The notes: generated by a model from the letters alone, not told the origin. Counted from the stretch's first letter, positions 42,619 through 52,412 are shown. The stretch: 64,000 bases of DNA from Trebonia sp963771985 (GCA_963771985.1 CAVYVO010000014.1:434001-498000), one strand, 5' to 3'. Made by a program: numbers and translations.

Positions 42619-42743
42619 GCCAGTCTCCTCTCTCCGGGAGTCCCCGGATGTATCGGGCGGGGTTACTCTTCCAGATCGAGCGGCGGGTCGCTCTTCCAGA
42701 CGCGGTAGGTACCTAACCGGGCGCCGTCAGCTCACACGTCGCC

Positions 42744-42797
42744 GACCCAGGCGGACGCGGCGACCCAGGCGGACGCGGCGACCCAGGCGGACGCGGC
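42744..42797. repeat. Three tandem copies of an 18-bp unit
   Basis: Unit GACCCAGGCGGACGCGGC at 42744, 42762 and 42780, perfect copies, in the 261-bp spacer between pyrF and pyrD. Not clearly coding. Confidence 0.9.
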
Positions 42798-42879
42798 GAC
42801 AGTGACGGCCGCGACGGCTTGAACGGCTCGCGCGGGCTGCCGTGCCGGTACCGCATCATGGTCACATCCCGTAATTAAT

Positions 42880-43842
42880 TCATAACACCCAACTATGACG
42901 TTCCGCGGCGTAGCCGGCGGGCTCGTGCGCGCGGCCCACGATGTCTGATACCCGGTCCACGCCGCGTGCCACAAGCTCTTCCTCAAGCTCCCGCTGGATC
43001 CGCGAGCAGGCCGACGGGTCATGGAACAGCACGGTCCCGACCGCCACCAGGCACGCTCCGGCGAGCAGCAGCTCGAGGGCGTCCCGTCCGGTCCGCACGC
43101 CGCCGACGCCGATGATCGGCACGTCGGGCAGCGCCTCCCTGACCTGCCATACGCAGCGGACCGCGACGGGGCGGATGGCGGGCCCGGACAGCCCGCCGGA
43201 CAGCCCCGCGAGCGCGGGCCTGAGGGTGACGGGGTCGATGACCATGCCGGGCAGCGTGTTGATCATGGACAGCCCGTCGGCGCCGGCCGCCACGCAGGCC
43301 CGGGCGACGGCCACGATGTCGGTGACCTCGGGGGACAGTTTCGCGAAGACCGGGATGTCGTACCGGGCGCTGCCCCGCACCGCCGCCACCACCTGCCCGG
43401 CCGCGCCGGCGTCCAGGGCGAACGGACGGCCGGCCGCGGACGCGTCCGGGCAGCCGAGGTTCACCTCGATGGCGGTCACGCCCGCCGCGTCGGACAGCCG
43501 GGACGCGAGCTCGCCGTACTCGCGGGCGCTGTGGCCCGCGACGCTCACGAAGGCGCGCGCCCCGCGGGACAGCAGCCACGGCAGGTCCCGCTGCAGGAAC
43601 CCGTCGATGCCGGGTCCCTGCAGGCCGGGGGACGACAGCAGGCCGCTCGGCGTCTCGGCCAGCCGGGGCGCGGGGTTCCCCGCCCGCGCCTCAAGCGTGA
43701 TCGATTTGGTGATCACCGCGCCGATCCGGGCGACGTCGGTGAACTGGGCGAGCTCGCGGCCCGCGCCGGCGCATCCCGCGGCGGTGAGGATCGGGCTCGG
43801 CAGGTCCAGGTGCCCGAGCCGGGTACGCAGGTCAGCCGGCAT
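42880..43842 (-). CDS. pyrD: Dihydroorotate dehydrogenase, class 1B catalytic subunit
   Basis: 320 residues, FMN TIM barrel. DLPSPILTAAGCAGAGRE, GNPAPRLAETPSGLL, EVNLGCPDAS (catalytic Cys), VFAKLSPEVTDI, INTLPGMVID and IGVGGVRTGRDALELLLAGA are visible. The partner PyrK overlaps it by 11 bp, so electrons pass to NAD through the FAD/2Fe-2S subunit. ATG at 43842. Confidence 0.94.
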   Translation of the reverse strand: MPADLRTRLGHLDLPSPILTAAGCAGAGRELAQFTDVARIGAVITKSITLEARAGNPAPRLAETPSGLLSSPGLQGPGIDGFLQRDLPWLLSRGARAFVSVAGHSAREYGELASRLSDAAGVTAIEVNLGCPDASAAGRPFALDAGAAGQVVAAVRGSARYDIPVFAKLSPEVTDIVAVARACVAAGADGLSMINTLPGMVIDPVTLRPALAGLSGGLSGPAIRPVAVRCVWQVREALPDVPIIGVGGVRTGRDALELLLAGACLVAVGTVLFHDPSACSRIQRELEEELVARGVDRVSDIVGRAHEPAGYAAERHSWVL

Positions 43843-44803
43843 GCGACCGCTCCCCCGCCGCCGTGCCGGAGGCACCGGGCGCACCGGGCGCACCGGGCGC
43901 GCCAGCAGCACCGGCCCCGCCCGGGCGCGGCTTCCAGCCGGGCGCGCCGAGCGCGTCGAACGGGATCGTCCCCACGTCATCCCAGCGCACCAGGTCGCCG
44001 CGGAACACCGGCCCGTCCACGCAGGCCCGCACCATGCGGGTGATCCCGTCGTTGCCCACGGCCGGCAGCACGCAGCCCATGCACAGCCCCGTGCCGCACG
44101 CCATCTCCGGCTCGGAGACCAGCGCCTGCACCGGGATGCCGTACCGGCCGGCCAGCGAGCACACCGCGCGGAGCACGCTGAGCGGCGCGGACGCGTAGAT
44201 GACGTCGGTGCGCGCCTGCTGCACCACGGTCGGCAGCATGTCGACCACGGAGCCGCGGGCCCCGAGCGACCCGTCTGTCGTCGTGACCACCGCCGAACGC
44301 CCCGTGCGCCGCGCGGTCAGCGCCCCGAACACCCGGTCCGCGCTCTCCGCGCCGAGCAGGTAGTCCGCGTGGCAGCTGCGGTCGCCCAGCCGGGCGGCCA
44401 GCGCGAACAAGGGCGCCGCGCCAGGCCCGACGCCGAGCAGCAGGCACGAGACGGGGTCGCGCGGCACGGGGAACGGGCGTCCCAGCGGCCCGACCACGTC
44501 GAGGACGTCGCGGGAGCGGCAGTCGGCGAGCCACTGCGCCCCCGGTTCCCGGGGCAGGAACACGAACTCGACGGTGCCGCCGTGGTCCGGCCGCACGTCG
44601 TGCACCGAGAACGTCCGCCGCTCCAGCATGGCGGACTGCGGCCCGCCGACCGCGACGGCGATGAACTGGCCGGGCCGGAACCTCGTGGCGATCGCGGGAG
44701 CGACGACGGTCATGGCCACGTACGCGTTGACCCGGCGCACCGTGAGCACCGTCCCGCGCACCTGAACCGGCGCCACCGCGCCCTCCCGATCCTGTTGTGC
44801 CAT
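43832..44803 (-). CDS. pyrK: Dihydroorotate dehydrogenase electron-transfer subunit
   Basis: 323 residues. FAD domain with ERRTFSVHDV, NAD domain with LLLGVGPGAAPLFALA, and a C-terminal 2Fe-2S site in MACGTGLCMGC plus RACVDGPVF. After the conserved core there is a tail rich in Gly-Ala-Pro triplets (GAPGAPGAPGASG). It overlaps pyrD by 11 bp and follows carB by 25 bp. Confidence 0.92.
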   Translation of the reverse strand: MAQQDREGAVAPVQVRGTVLTVRRVNAYVAMTVVAPAIATRFRPGQFIAVAVGGPQSAMLERRTFSVHDVRPDHGGTVEFVFLPREPGAQWLADCRSRDVLDVVGPLGRPFPVPRDPVSCLLLGVGPGAAPLFALAARLGDRSCHADYLLGAESADRVFGALTARRTGRSAVVTTTDGSLGARGSVVDMLPTVVQQARTDVIYASAPLSVLRAVCSLAGRYGIPVQALVSEPEMACGTGLCMGCVLPAVGNDGITRMVRACVDGPVFRGDLVRWDDVGTIPFDALGAPGWKPRPGGAGAAGAPGAPGAPGASGTAAGERSHAG

Positions 44804-44828
44804 CGAGTCCGTCCCAGCCCAGACGCCC

Positions 44829-47800
44829 TCAGCCGCGCAGGGCGGCGGCGTATTCCTGCAGTGACCGGACGCCTACCTCGCCGCGGATGGTCGCCTCGAT
44901 GCCCTGCACCGCGGCCGCCAGCCCGGCCACGGTGGTCACGCACGGTACCCCCCGGCGCACCGCGGCGGTCCGGATCTCGTAGCCGTCAAGGCGCACCGAG
45001 GCCGACGCCGCCGAGACGCTGCCGAAGGGCGTGTTCACGATCAGGTCTACCTCACCGTCCAGGATGCGCGTGACAACGGTCGGCTCGTCGCCCGGGCCGG
45101 CGCTGTCGCTGTGCTTTCGCACGATCTTGGCACGAACGCCGTTCCTGCGCAGTACCTCTGCCGTTCCGTTAGTCGCCCAGATCTCGAAACCCAGATCGGC
45201 CAGCCGCTTGACCGGGAAAACCATGGCCCGCTTGTCCCTGTTGGCCACCGACACGAACACCCGTCCCTTGACCGGCAGCGACCCGTAGACCGCCTCCTGG
45301 GACTTCGCGTACGCGGTGCCGAACATCTCGTCGATGCCCATCACCTCGCCGGTCGAGCGCATCTCCGGCCCGAGCACGGTGTCCACTCCCGCCCCCGAGG
45401 AGTCACGGAACCGGCCGAACGGCAGCACCGCCTCCTTGACCGCCACGGGAGCCTCCAGCGGCAGTGTCCCGCCGTCGCCGGAGGCCGGCAGCAGTCCGGA
45501 GGCACGCAACGACGTCACCGGCGTGCCGAGCATCACCAGCGCCGCCGCCTTCGCCAGCGGCACCGCGGTCGCCTTGGACACGAACGGCACCGTCCGGGAC
45601 GCGCGGGGGTTCGCCTCGAGCACGTACAGCACCCCCGCCGCCAGCGCGTACTGCACATTCAGCAGGCCGCGCACCCCGACGCCGCGGGCGATCTTGTGCG
45701 TGGCGTCGCGGATCGCGGCGATGTCGGCGTGGCCGAGCGTGATCGGCGGCAGCGCGCACGCCGAGTCGCCGGAATGGATCCCGGCCTCCTCGATGTGCTC
45801 CATCACCCCGCCGAGGTACAGGTGCTCGCCGTCGTACAGGGCGTCCACGTCGACCTCGATCGCGTCGTCGAGGAAACGGTCGATCAGCACCGGGTGTTCC
45901 GGCGACGCGGTCGTGGCGCGGTCCACGTAGGCCCGCAGCGTCGCCTCGTCGTAGACGATCTCCATGCCGCGCCCGCCGAGCACGTACGACGGCCGCACGA
46001 GCACCGGGTAGCCGATCTCCGCCGCCGCGACGGCCGCCTCGGCGGCGGACAGCGCCACCTCGCCGCGCGGCGCGGTCAGGTCCGCCTCGGCCAGCACCGA
46101 GGCGAACGCGCCGCGGTCCTCGGCCAGGTGGATCGCTTCCGGCGACGTGCCCACGATCGGCACGCCGGCCGCCTCGAGCGCCCGCGCCAGACCCAGCGGC
46201 GTCTGGCCGCCGAGCTGCACGATCACGCCGGCGACCGGCCCAGATGCCTGCTCGGCGTGCACCACCTCGAGCACGTCCTCGAGCGTCAGCGGCTCGAAGT
46301 ACAGCCGGGAGGAGGTGTCGTAGTCGGTGGACACCGTCTCGGGGTTGCAGTTGACCATGACGGTCTCGTAACCAGCGTCGCGCAGCGCGAACGACGCGTG
46401 CACGCAGGCGTAGTCGAACTCGATGCCCTGGCCGATCCTGTTCGGTCCGCTGCCCAGGATGATCACCTTCGGGCGGTCGCCCGCGGGCACCTCGTTGCCC
46501 TCGTCGTACGTGGAGTACAGGTACGGGGTCCTGGCGGCGAACTCCGCCGCGCACGTGTCGACGGCGTGGTAGACCGGCCGCACCCCGAGCGCGTGCCGCA
46601 GCGCGCGCACCTGGTCCGCGTGCAGGCCGCGCAGCTCGGCGATCGCCGCGTCGGAGAACCCGGCGGCCTTCGCCAGCCGGAAGAGCGGGCTGTCGAGTTG
46701 GGAGGCAGCCGCGACCGTTCGGGAAATTTCAAGAATAGAAACCAGCTGGTCGACGAACCATGGGTCGATGCGGGTAGCAGCCGCCACGTCGGCCGCGCTG
46801 GCCCCGGCGCGCAGTGCCTGCAGCATGGTGTTCAGGCGGCCGTCGTGCGGGGTGCGGCAGCGGTCCAGCAGTCCCGCCGCGTCCCCCGCTCTTTCATTGA
46901 AACGGAACGGACCGTGGCTGCTCTCCAGGCTGCGCTGTGCCTTCTGCAGCGCCTCGGCGAACGAGCGGCCGATCGCCATCGCCTCGCCGACGGACTTCAT
47001 GTGCGTGGTGAGCGTGGTGTCGGCGCCGGGGAACTTCTCGAACGCGAACCGCGGGATCTTGACGACCACGTAGTCGAGCGCGGGCTCGAAGCTGGCGGGC
47101 GTCTGGCCGGTGATGTCGTTCGGGATTTCATCCAGTGTGTAGCCGATCGCCAGCTTGGTGGCGATCTTGGCGATCGGGAAGCCGGTGGCCTTGGAGGCGA
47201 GCGCTGAGCTCCGGCTGACCCGCGGGTTCATCTCGATGACGACCGTGCGGCCGGTTTCCGGGTTGACGGCGAACTGGATGTTGCAGCCGCCGGTGTCGAC
47301 GCCGACCGCGCGGATGATCTTGATCGCGGTGTCCCGCATGTGCTGGTACTCGCGGTCGGTGAGCGTCATCGCGGGGGCGACCGTGACCGAGTCGCCGGTG
47401 TGCACGCCCATCGGGTCGACGTTCTCGATCGAGCAGACGATCACGACGTTGTCGTTTCTGTCCCGCATCAGCTCGAGCTCGAACTCCTTCCAGCCGATGA
47501 TCGACTCCTCGAGGAGCACCTCGGTGGTGGGGCTGGCGTCCAGGCCCGCGCCGGCGATGCGCCTCAGGTCGTCGTCGTCGTAGGCGATGCCGGAGCCCGC
47601 GCCGCCGAGGGTGAAGGAGGGCCTGATGACCACCGGGAGGCCGAGATCGCGGACGGCAACGAAACATTCCTCGATCGCGTGGCATATCTGGCTGCGCGGG
47701 ACCTCGGCGCCGAGGGCGGTGACGATCTCCTTGAACCGCTCGCGGTCCTCGCACGCCTCGATGGCGTCGATGTCGGCGCCGATGAGCTCGACGTTGTACT

Positions 47801-48128
47801 TCCGCAGGGTGCCGTTCTCGTGCAGGGCGACGGCGGCGTTCAGCGCCGTCTGGCCGCCGAGGGTGGGCAGCAGCGCGTCCGGCCGCTCCCTGGCGATCAC
47901 CTTCTGCAGGACGTCGGTGGTGATCGGCTCGACGTAGGTGGCGTCGGCGAACTCCGGGTCGGTCATGATCGTCGCGGGGTTGGAGTTGACCAGGCTGACC
48001 CGGATGCCCTCCTGCCTGAGGACCCGGCACGCCTGGGTGCCCGAGTAGTCGAACTCGCACCCTTGCCCGATCACGATCGGCCCGGACCCGATCACGAGCA
48101 CGGACTTCAGGTCGTCACGCCGCGGCAT
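44829..48128 (-). CDS. carB: Carbamoyl-phosphate synthase, large subunit
   Basis: 1099 residues with two ATP-grasp halves. VLVIGSGPIVIGQGCEFDYSG starts the first and VIILGSGPNRIGQGIEFDY the second; RPSFTLGGAGSGIAY and RPSYVLGGRGMEIVY are the paired ATP-grasp loops; the allosteric MGS-like domain is at the C-terminus. Makes carbamoyl phosphate for pyrimidine and arginine synthesis. Confidence 0.97.
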   Translation of the reverse strand: MPRRDDLKSVLVIGSGPIVIGQGCEFDYSGTQACRVLRQEGIRVSLVNSNPATIMTDPEFADATYVEPITTDVLQKVIARERPDALLPTLGGQTALNAAVALHENGTLRKYNVELIGADIDAIEACEDRERFKEIVTALGAEVPRSQICHAIEECFVAVRDLGLPVVIRPSFTLGGAGSGIAYDDDDLRRIAGAGLDASPTTEVLLEESIIGWKEFELELMRDRNDNVVIVCSIENVDPMGVHTGDSVTVAPAMTLTDREYQHMRDTAIKIIRAVGVDTGGCNIQFAVNPETGRTVVIEMNPRVSRSSALASKATGFPIAKIATKLAIGYTLDEIPNDITGQTPASFEPALDYVVVKIPRFAFEKFPGADTTLTTHMKSVGEAMAIGRSFAEALQKAQRSLESSHGPFRFNERAGDAAGLLDRCRTPHDGRLNTMLQALRAGASAADVAAATRIDPWFVDQLVSILEISRTVAAASQLDSPLFRLAKAAGFSDAAIAELRGLHADQVRALRHALGVRPVYHAVDTCAAEFAARTPYLYSTYDEGNEVPAGDRPKVIILGSGPNRIGQGIEFDYACVHASFALRDAGYETVMVNCNPETVSTDYDTSSRLYFEPLTLEDVLEVVHAEQASGPVAGVIVQLGGQTPLGLARALEAAGVPIVGTSPEAIHLAEDRGAFASVLAEADLTAPRGEVALSAAEAAVAAAEIGYPVLVRPSYVLGGRGMEIVYDEATLRAYVDRATTASPEHPVLIDRFLDDAIEVDVDALYDGEHLYLGGVMEHIEEAGIHSGDSACALPPITLGHADIAAIRDATHKIARGVGVRGLLNVQYALAAGVLYVLEANPRASRTVPFVSKATAVPLAKAAALVMLGTPVTSLRASGLLPASGDGGTLPLEAPVAVKEAVLPFGRFRDSSGAGVDTVLGPEMRSTGEVMGIDEMFGTAYAKSQEAVYGSLPVKGRVFVSVANRDKRAMVFPVKRLADLGFEIWATNGTAEVLRRNGVRAKIVRKHSDSAGPGDEPTVVTRILDGEVDLIVNTPFGSVSAASASVRLDGYEIRTAAVRRGVPCVTTVAGLAAAVQGIEATIRGEVGVRSLQEYAAALRG

Positions 48129-48176
48129 CGGTCACTTCCCCTTTGCTCACGTTCCCCTTGCTCACGTTCCCAGAGC

Positions 48177-48222
48177 TTTGATTGCGATATGCGGTGCCAT
48201 AGCGCCCGAAACCGCAATCAAA
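48177..48222. repeat. Hairpin between carA and carB
   Basis: Arms TTTGATTGCG (48177-48186) and CGCAATCAAA (48213-48222), 10 bp perfect, enclosing GCGGTGCCATAGCGC. It shares GATTGCG with the nested-palindrome family but not the full unit. Lies in the 108-bp carA-carB spacer inside the operon. Confidence 0.6.
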
Positions 48223-48236
48223 TCGCCGACCGCCGG

Positions 48237-49493
48237 TCATCGGGTGGTATCCATCAGGGCGCAGAACTGGTCGAAGAGGTCTACCGCGTCGTGCGGGCCG
48301 GGGGCCGCCTCCGGGTGGTACTGGACGCTGAACGCGGGGCGGTCGAGCAGGCGGATGCCCTCGACCACGCCGTCGTTGAGGTTGACGTGGCTGACTATGG
48401 CCTCGCCGAAGGGAGTGCCGAACGGTTTGCGCGCCCGCGTGGGAACGTGCGCCCATTGCGTCCCGCCGCCTCCGCCGACCCCAGTAGCCCCGGCCGTCCC
48501 ACTGACTGCAACAGCCCCAGCCGTCTCATTAGTCCCGCCAGCCCCGCCAGCCTCGGGCCCCTCTCCGGGCAAGGCCGTGGCGAAGCCATGGTTGTGGCTG
48601 GTGATGTAGACGCGGCCGGTGGCCAGGTCCATCACCGGCTGGTTCACGCCGCGGTGCCCGTACCGGAGCTTGTAGGTGGTCAGCCCGATGGCGAGGCCCA
48701 GGATCTGGCTGCCGAAGCAGATGCCGAAGGTGGGCCGTCCCGCCTCGAGCACGCCGCGCATCGCGGCGACCGCGTAGCCGGCGGCCGCCGGATCGCCGGG
48801 GCCGTTGCTGAAGAACACGCCGTCGGGGCCGGTGTCCAGGATCTCCGCGGCGGTCGCCGTGGCCGGCAGCACGCGGACCTCGATGCCGCGCTCGGTCATG
48901 TTCCGCGGCGTCAACGCCTTGATGCCGAGGTCCACCGCGGCGACCCGGTACCTGACCTTCGTGCCCGCGGGCGGGCTGACCGTGTACGGCTCTGGGGTGG
49001 TCACGATCCGCGCCAGGTCGGCGCCGCTCATCCCCGGGCTGGCGAGGACCCGGTGCAGGAGCCGCTCCGGGTTGTCCTCCACGGCGGAAACCGCCGCGCG
49101 CATCGCGCCCTGCTCGCGGATCCGCATGGTCAGCGCGCGGGTGCCCGGCACCGCGATGCCGGTGATCCCCTGGGCGCGCAGCTCCGCGTCCAGGCTGCGG
49201 CGGGCACGCCAGCTCGAGGCGAGCCTGGCCGGCTCGCGCACGACGTAGCCGCTCACCCAGATCCGGCGTGATTCCGGGTCCTCGTCGTTGACGCCGGTGT
49301 TCCCGATGTGCGGCGCGGTCATCGCCACGATCTGCCCCGCGTAGGAAGGGTCGGTCAGCGTCTCCTGGTAACCGGTCATGGCGGTGTTGAAGACCATCTC
49401 GCCGAACGTCTCGCCGTAGGCGCCGAAGCCCTTGCCGCGCAGGGTCGTGCCGTCCTCCAGGACCAGGATCGCGTCCGGGCTCGTCGTGGTCAT
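48237..49493 (-). CDS. carA: Carbamoyl-phosphate synthase, small (glutaminase) subunit
   Basis: 418 residues. The N-terminal domain is CarA-specific (ALILVLEDGTTLRGKGF-type start, NTAMTGYQETLTDPSYAGQ). The class I glutamine amidotransferase has catalytic Cys in FGICFGSQILGLA and His-Glu in SVQYHPEAAPGPHDA. Between HNHGFATALPG and FGTPFGEAIVSHVNLNDG there is an extra stretch of about 40 Gly/Ala/Thr/Val-rich residues near the active site that ordinary CarA lacks. Four base pairs after pyrC. Confidence 0.95.
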   Translation of the reverse strand: MTTTSPDAILVLEDGTTLRGKGFGAYGETFGEMVFNTAMTGYQETLTDPSYAGQIVAMTAPHIGNTGVNDEDPESRRIWVSGYVVREPARLASSWRARRSLDAELRAQGITGIAVPGTRALTMRIREQGAMRAAVSAVEDNPERLLHRVLASPGMSGADLARIVTTPEPYTVSPPAGTKVRYRVAAVDLGIKALTPRNMTERGIEVRVLPATATAAEILDTGPDGVFFSNGPGDPAAAGYAVAAMRGVLEAGRPTFGICFGSQILGLAIGLTTYKLRYGHRGVNQPVMDLATGRVYITSHNHGFATALPGEGPEAGGAGGTNETAGAVAVSGTAGATGVGGGGGTQWAHVPTRARKPFGTPFGEAIVSHVNLNDGVVEGIRLLDRPAFSVQYHPEAAPGPHDAVDLFDQFCALMDTTR

Positions 49494-49497
49494 CGCG

Positions 49498-50838
49498 TCA
49501 CTCCCTTGCCCCGTTGGCAGAAACCAGCCGGCCGTCGAGGACCGTCGCCGCGCCGCGCAGGAACGTGGCGTGCACCTTGCCGGGCAGCGCCATCCCGGCG
49601 AACGGGCTGTTACGGCTCTTCGAGGCGTGGGCGGACGGGTCCACGGTCTCCTTCGGCGCGGCCGCGTCGTACAGCGTCAGGTTCGCGGGGGCGCCGGGTC
49701 CGAGCGGCGCGCCGTGTCCGGTGAGGCGGCCTATCTCCGCGGGACGGACCGACATCCGGTCCGCGACCCCCGCCCAGCCGAGCAGGCCGGTGTCGACCAG
49801 CGCCAGGTGCACGACCCGCAGGGCGGTCTCCAGGCCCGTCATGCCGTTCGCGGCGGCCGCCCACTCGGTCTCCTTGGCCTCGACCGGGTGCGGCGCGTGG
49901 TCGGTGGCGACGCAGTCGATGGTGCCGTCCGCCAGCCCCTGGCGGAGCGCGTCGATGTCTTCTCGTGTCCGCAGCGGGGGGTTGACCTTGAACACCGGGT
50001 CGTAGCCGACGGCGAGGTCGTCGGTGAGCAGCAGGTGATGCGGGGTCACCTCGGCCGTCACCTGCCAGCCCTTGGACTTGGCCCAGCGGATGATCTCCAC
50101 CGAGCCGGCCGTGGAGACGTGGCAGACGTGCAGTCGTGAGCCGACGTGGGCCGCCAGGAGGCAATCCCTGGCGATGATCGCCTCCTCGGCGGCGGCCGGC
50201 CAGCCGGCCAGGCCGAGCTTGCTGGCGACCTCGCCCTCGTTCAGCTGGGCGCCTTCGGTGAGACGCGGCTCCTGGGCGTGCTGGGCGATCACGCCGTCGA
50301 ACGCCTTGACGTACTCCAGGGCCCGCCGCATCAGCAGCGGGTCGGCGACGCAGTTGCCGTCGTCGGAGAAGATTCGCACTCCGGCGGCGGAGTCGGCCAT
50401 GGCGCCCAGTTCGGCCAGCTGCCTGCCGCCGAGCCCGACGGTGACGGCGCCCACGGGGCGCACGTCGCAGTAGCCGGCCTGCCGGCCGAGCCGCCAGACC
50501 TGCTCCACGACCCCGGCGGTGTCGGCGACCGGTTCGGTGTTGGCCATCGCGTGCACGGCGGTGTACCCGCCGAGCGCCGCGGCCCGGGTGCCGGTCTCCA
50601 CGGTCTCGGCGTCCTCACGCCCCGGCTCGCGCAGGTGCGTGTGCAGGTCGACCAGGCCCGGCAGCGCGATCAGGCCCTGGGCGCCGAGGACCCGCGCGCC
50701 GGGCGCGGCCAGGCCGGCGCCGACGGCGGCGATGACGCCGTTTTTCAGGTGGATGTCGGTGCTCTCTCCCCCGGTGAGACTGACGCCCTTGATCAGCCAC
50801 TCTTCAGTCACGTCGGTGTCGCCCTCCGCCCCGTTCAC
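49498..50838 (-). CDS. pyrC: Dihydroorotase
   Basis: 446 residues, class I amidohydrolase. Metal-binding DLHTHLREPG, SDDGNCVAD, HVCHVSTAG, PHHLLLTDD and CVATDHAPH are present. Cyclises carbamoyl aspartate to dihydroorotate. GTG at 50838 overlaps the pyrB stop by GTGA; a longer upstream in-frame extension lies inside pyrB and is rejected. Confidence 0.95.
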   Translation of the reverse strand: MNGAEGDTDVTEEWLIKGVSLTGGESTDIHLKNGVIAAVGAGLAAPGARVLGAQGLIALPGLVDLHTHLREPGREDAETVETGTRAAALGGYTAVHAMANTEPVADTAGVVEQVWRLGRQAGYCDVRPVGAVTVGLGGRQLAELGAMADSAAGVRIFSDDGNCVADPLLMRRALEYVKAFDGVIAQHAQEPRLTEGAQLNEGEVASKLGLAGWPAAAEEAIIARDCLLAAHVGSRLHVCHVSTAGSVEIIRWAKSKGWQVTAEVTPHHLLLTDDLAVGYDPVFKVNPPLRTREDIDALRQGLADGTIDCVATDHAPHPVEAKETEWAAAANGMTGLETALRVVHLALVDTGLLGWAGVADRMSVRPAEIGRLTGHGAPLGPGAPANLTLYDAAAPKETVDPSAHASKSRNSPFAGMALPGKVHATFLRGAATVLDGRLVSANGARE

Positions 50839-51776
50839 GCGGCCTCCCCGGCGCCGCCGAGCATGAGGTAGAGCACCGCCATGCGGACGGTCACCCCGTT
50901 GGCTACCTGCGCCACGATCGTCGAGCGCGGTGAGTCCGCGACCTCGGCGGCGATCTCCACCCCCCGGTTCATCGGGCCGGGGTGCATGACGATCGCGTGG
51001 CCGGGCAGGAGCGCCATCCGACCGGCGTCGAGCCCGTAACGGCGGCGGTACTCGCGGACGCTCGGGAAGTAGGCGGCGCTCATCCGCTCCTGCTGCACGC
51101 GCAGCATCATCATCACGTCGGTCTTGCCCAGTTCTCCGTCGAAGTCGTAGCTGACCTTGCATGGCCACGTGTGCACCGCGTACGGCATCAGGGTGGGCGG
51201 CGCGACCAGCGTCACCTCGGCGCCGAGCGTGCTGAGCAGCAGCACGTTGGACCTGGCCACCCGGCTGTGCAGGATGTCGCCGACAATCGTCACCCGGATG
51301 CCGTCCAGCGCCTGGCCGCGGTTGTCGCCGCCCAGGCGCTGGCGGATGGTGAACGCGTCGAGCAGCGCCTGGGTGGGGTGCTCGTGCGTGCCGTCACCCG
51401 CGTTCACCACGCTGCCGGTGACCCAGCCGGCCAGCCGGTGGGCGGCGCCGGACGCGCTGTGCCTGATCACCACGGCGTCCGCGCCCATCGCTTCCAGGGT
51501 CAGCGCGGTGTCCTTCAGGCTTTCCCCCTTGGCGACGCTCGACCCGCGGGCGGAGAAGTTGATCACGTCGGCGGACAGGCGCTTGGCCGCCGCCTCGAAC
51601 GAGGTCCTGGTCCGGGTGGAGTCCTCGTAGAAGAGGTTGACCACGGTCATGCCGCGCAGCGTGGGCAGCTTCCTGATGGGCCGTCCGGCCGCGCTGGCGA
51701 GCTCGGCCGCGGTGTCCAGGATGAGCACGGTCTCGTCGCGGCTCAGGTCGCCCGCGGAGATCAGATGCCGCTTCAC
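50835..51776 (-). CDS. pyrB: Aspartate carbamoyltransferase catalytic subunit
   Basis: 313 residues. Carbamoyl-phosphate loop FYEDSTRTRTSFE, GSSVAKGESLKDT, HEHPTQALLDAFTI, MHPGPMNRGVEI. Commits aspartate to pyrimidine synthesis. No PyrI regulatory gene follows. ATG at 51776 overlaps the pyrR stop by ATGA. Confidence 0.97.
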   Translation of the reverse strand: MKRHLISAGDLSRDETVLILDTAAELASAAGRPIRKLPTLRGMTVVNLFYEDSTRTRTSFEAAAKRLSADVINFSARGSSVAKGESLKDTALTLEAMGADAVVIRHSASGAAHRLAGWVTGSVVNAGDGTHEHPTQALLDAFTIRQRLGGDNRGQALDGIRVTIVGDILHSRVARSNVLLLSTLGAEVTLVAPPTLMPYAVHTWPCKVSYDFDGELGKTDVMMMLRVQQERMSAAYFPSVREYRRRYGLDAGRMALLPGHAIVMHPGPMNRGVEIAAEVADSPRSTIVAQVANGVTVRMAVLYLMLGGAGEAA

Positions 51777-52378
51777 CGGTCACGCTCGCCGAGCAGGACC
51801 GAATCCTCGCCGTCGGTCTCGGTGAGCAGCACCCGCACGACCTCGCGGTGAGCCGTCGGCAGGTTCTTGCCGACGTAATCGGCGCGGATCGGCAGCTCGC
51901 GGTGGCCGCGGTCGACCAGGACGGCGAGCTGGACCGAGCGCGGCCTGCCCAGATCGTTCAGCGCGTCCAGGGCGGCGCGGATCGTCCTGCCGGAGAACAG
52001 CACGTCGTCGACGAGGACGACCGTCTTCCCGTCCACCCCGTCCGGCGGCACCTCGGTCCGCCGCAGCGCACGCGCCGGCCGCAACCGCAGGTCGTCGCGG
52101 TGCATGGTGACGTCGAGCGACCCGTACGGTACCGGGGTGCCTTCGAACTCACCGATCCGCACGGCCAGGCGGCGGGCCAGATCGACCCCGCGGGTGGGGA
52201 TGCCCAGCAAGACAACCCCCTCGCCCCCGTGCGTGCGCTCCAGGATCTCGTGCGCGATACGGCTCAGGGCTCGACGGATCTCTTCGGGAGTCAGCACGGT
52301 CTTACCCGAACTCGCCGCCGCGCGCTTTCGTTCTGGCTCGTGCCCGGGATTCCCCGGCTCATGACTCATGGCGCACAC
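51773..52378 (-). CDS. pyrR: Pyrimidine operon regulator / uracil phosphoribosyltransferase
   Basis: 201 residues. PRPP loop VVLVDDVLFSGRTIRAALDAL, GIPTRGVDLARRLA, LDVTMHRDDL. PyrR binds a hairpin in pyr mRNA when UMP is high; in actinobacteria this blocks translation of pyrR. The hairpin at 52397-52412 next to the AAGGAGG site fits that mode. GTG at 52378 lies 9 nt after GGAGG; an ATG three codons in is an alternative. Confidence 0.94.
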   Translation of the reverse strand: MCAMSHEPGNPGHEPERKRAAASSGKTVLTPEEIRRALSRIAHEILERTHGGEGVVLLGIPTRGVDLARRLAVRIGEFEGTPVPYGSLDVTMHRDDLRLRPARALRRTEVPPDGVDGKTVVLVDDVLFSGRTIRAALDALNDLGRPRSVQLAVLVDRGHRELPIRADYVGKNLPTAHREVVRVLLTETDGEDSVLLGERDR

Positions 52379-52387
52379 CAGTCACGA

Positions 52388-52412
52388 CCTCCTTCCCCGT
52401 CTCACGGGACGG
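52388..52412 (-). promoter_or_regulatory. PyrR-binding hairpin beside the pyrR ribosome-binding site
   Basis: On the minus strand CCGTC-CCGTGA-GACGG (52397-52412) is followed by GGAAGGAGG. The loop sequence next to the Shine-Dalgarno resembles PyrR anti-terminator/binding loops known from actinobacteria. Function inferred from position and similarity. Confidence 0.7.

Noticed and set aside
42732..43022. Small frame with ASAWVA repeats near the pyrD end.
   Set aside because: It arises from an 18-bp tandem repeat plus antisense of pyrD; no independent coding evidence.
30290..52378. Biosynthetic gene cluster or prophage in the central block.
   Set aside because: All genes are conserved housekeeping functions in their usual actinobacterial order; no phage or natural-product core genes are present.
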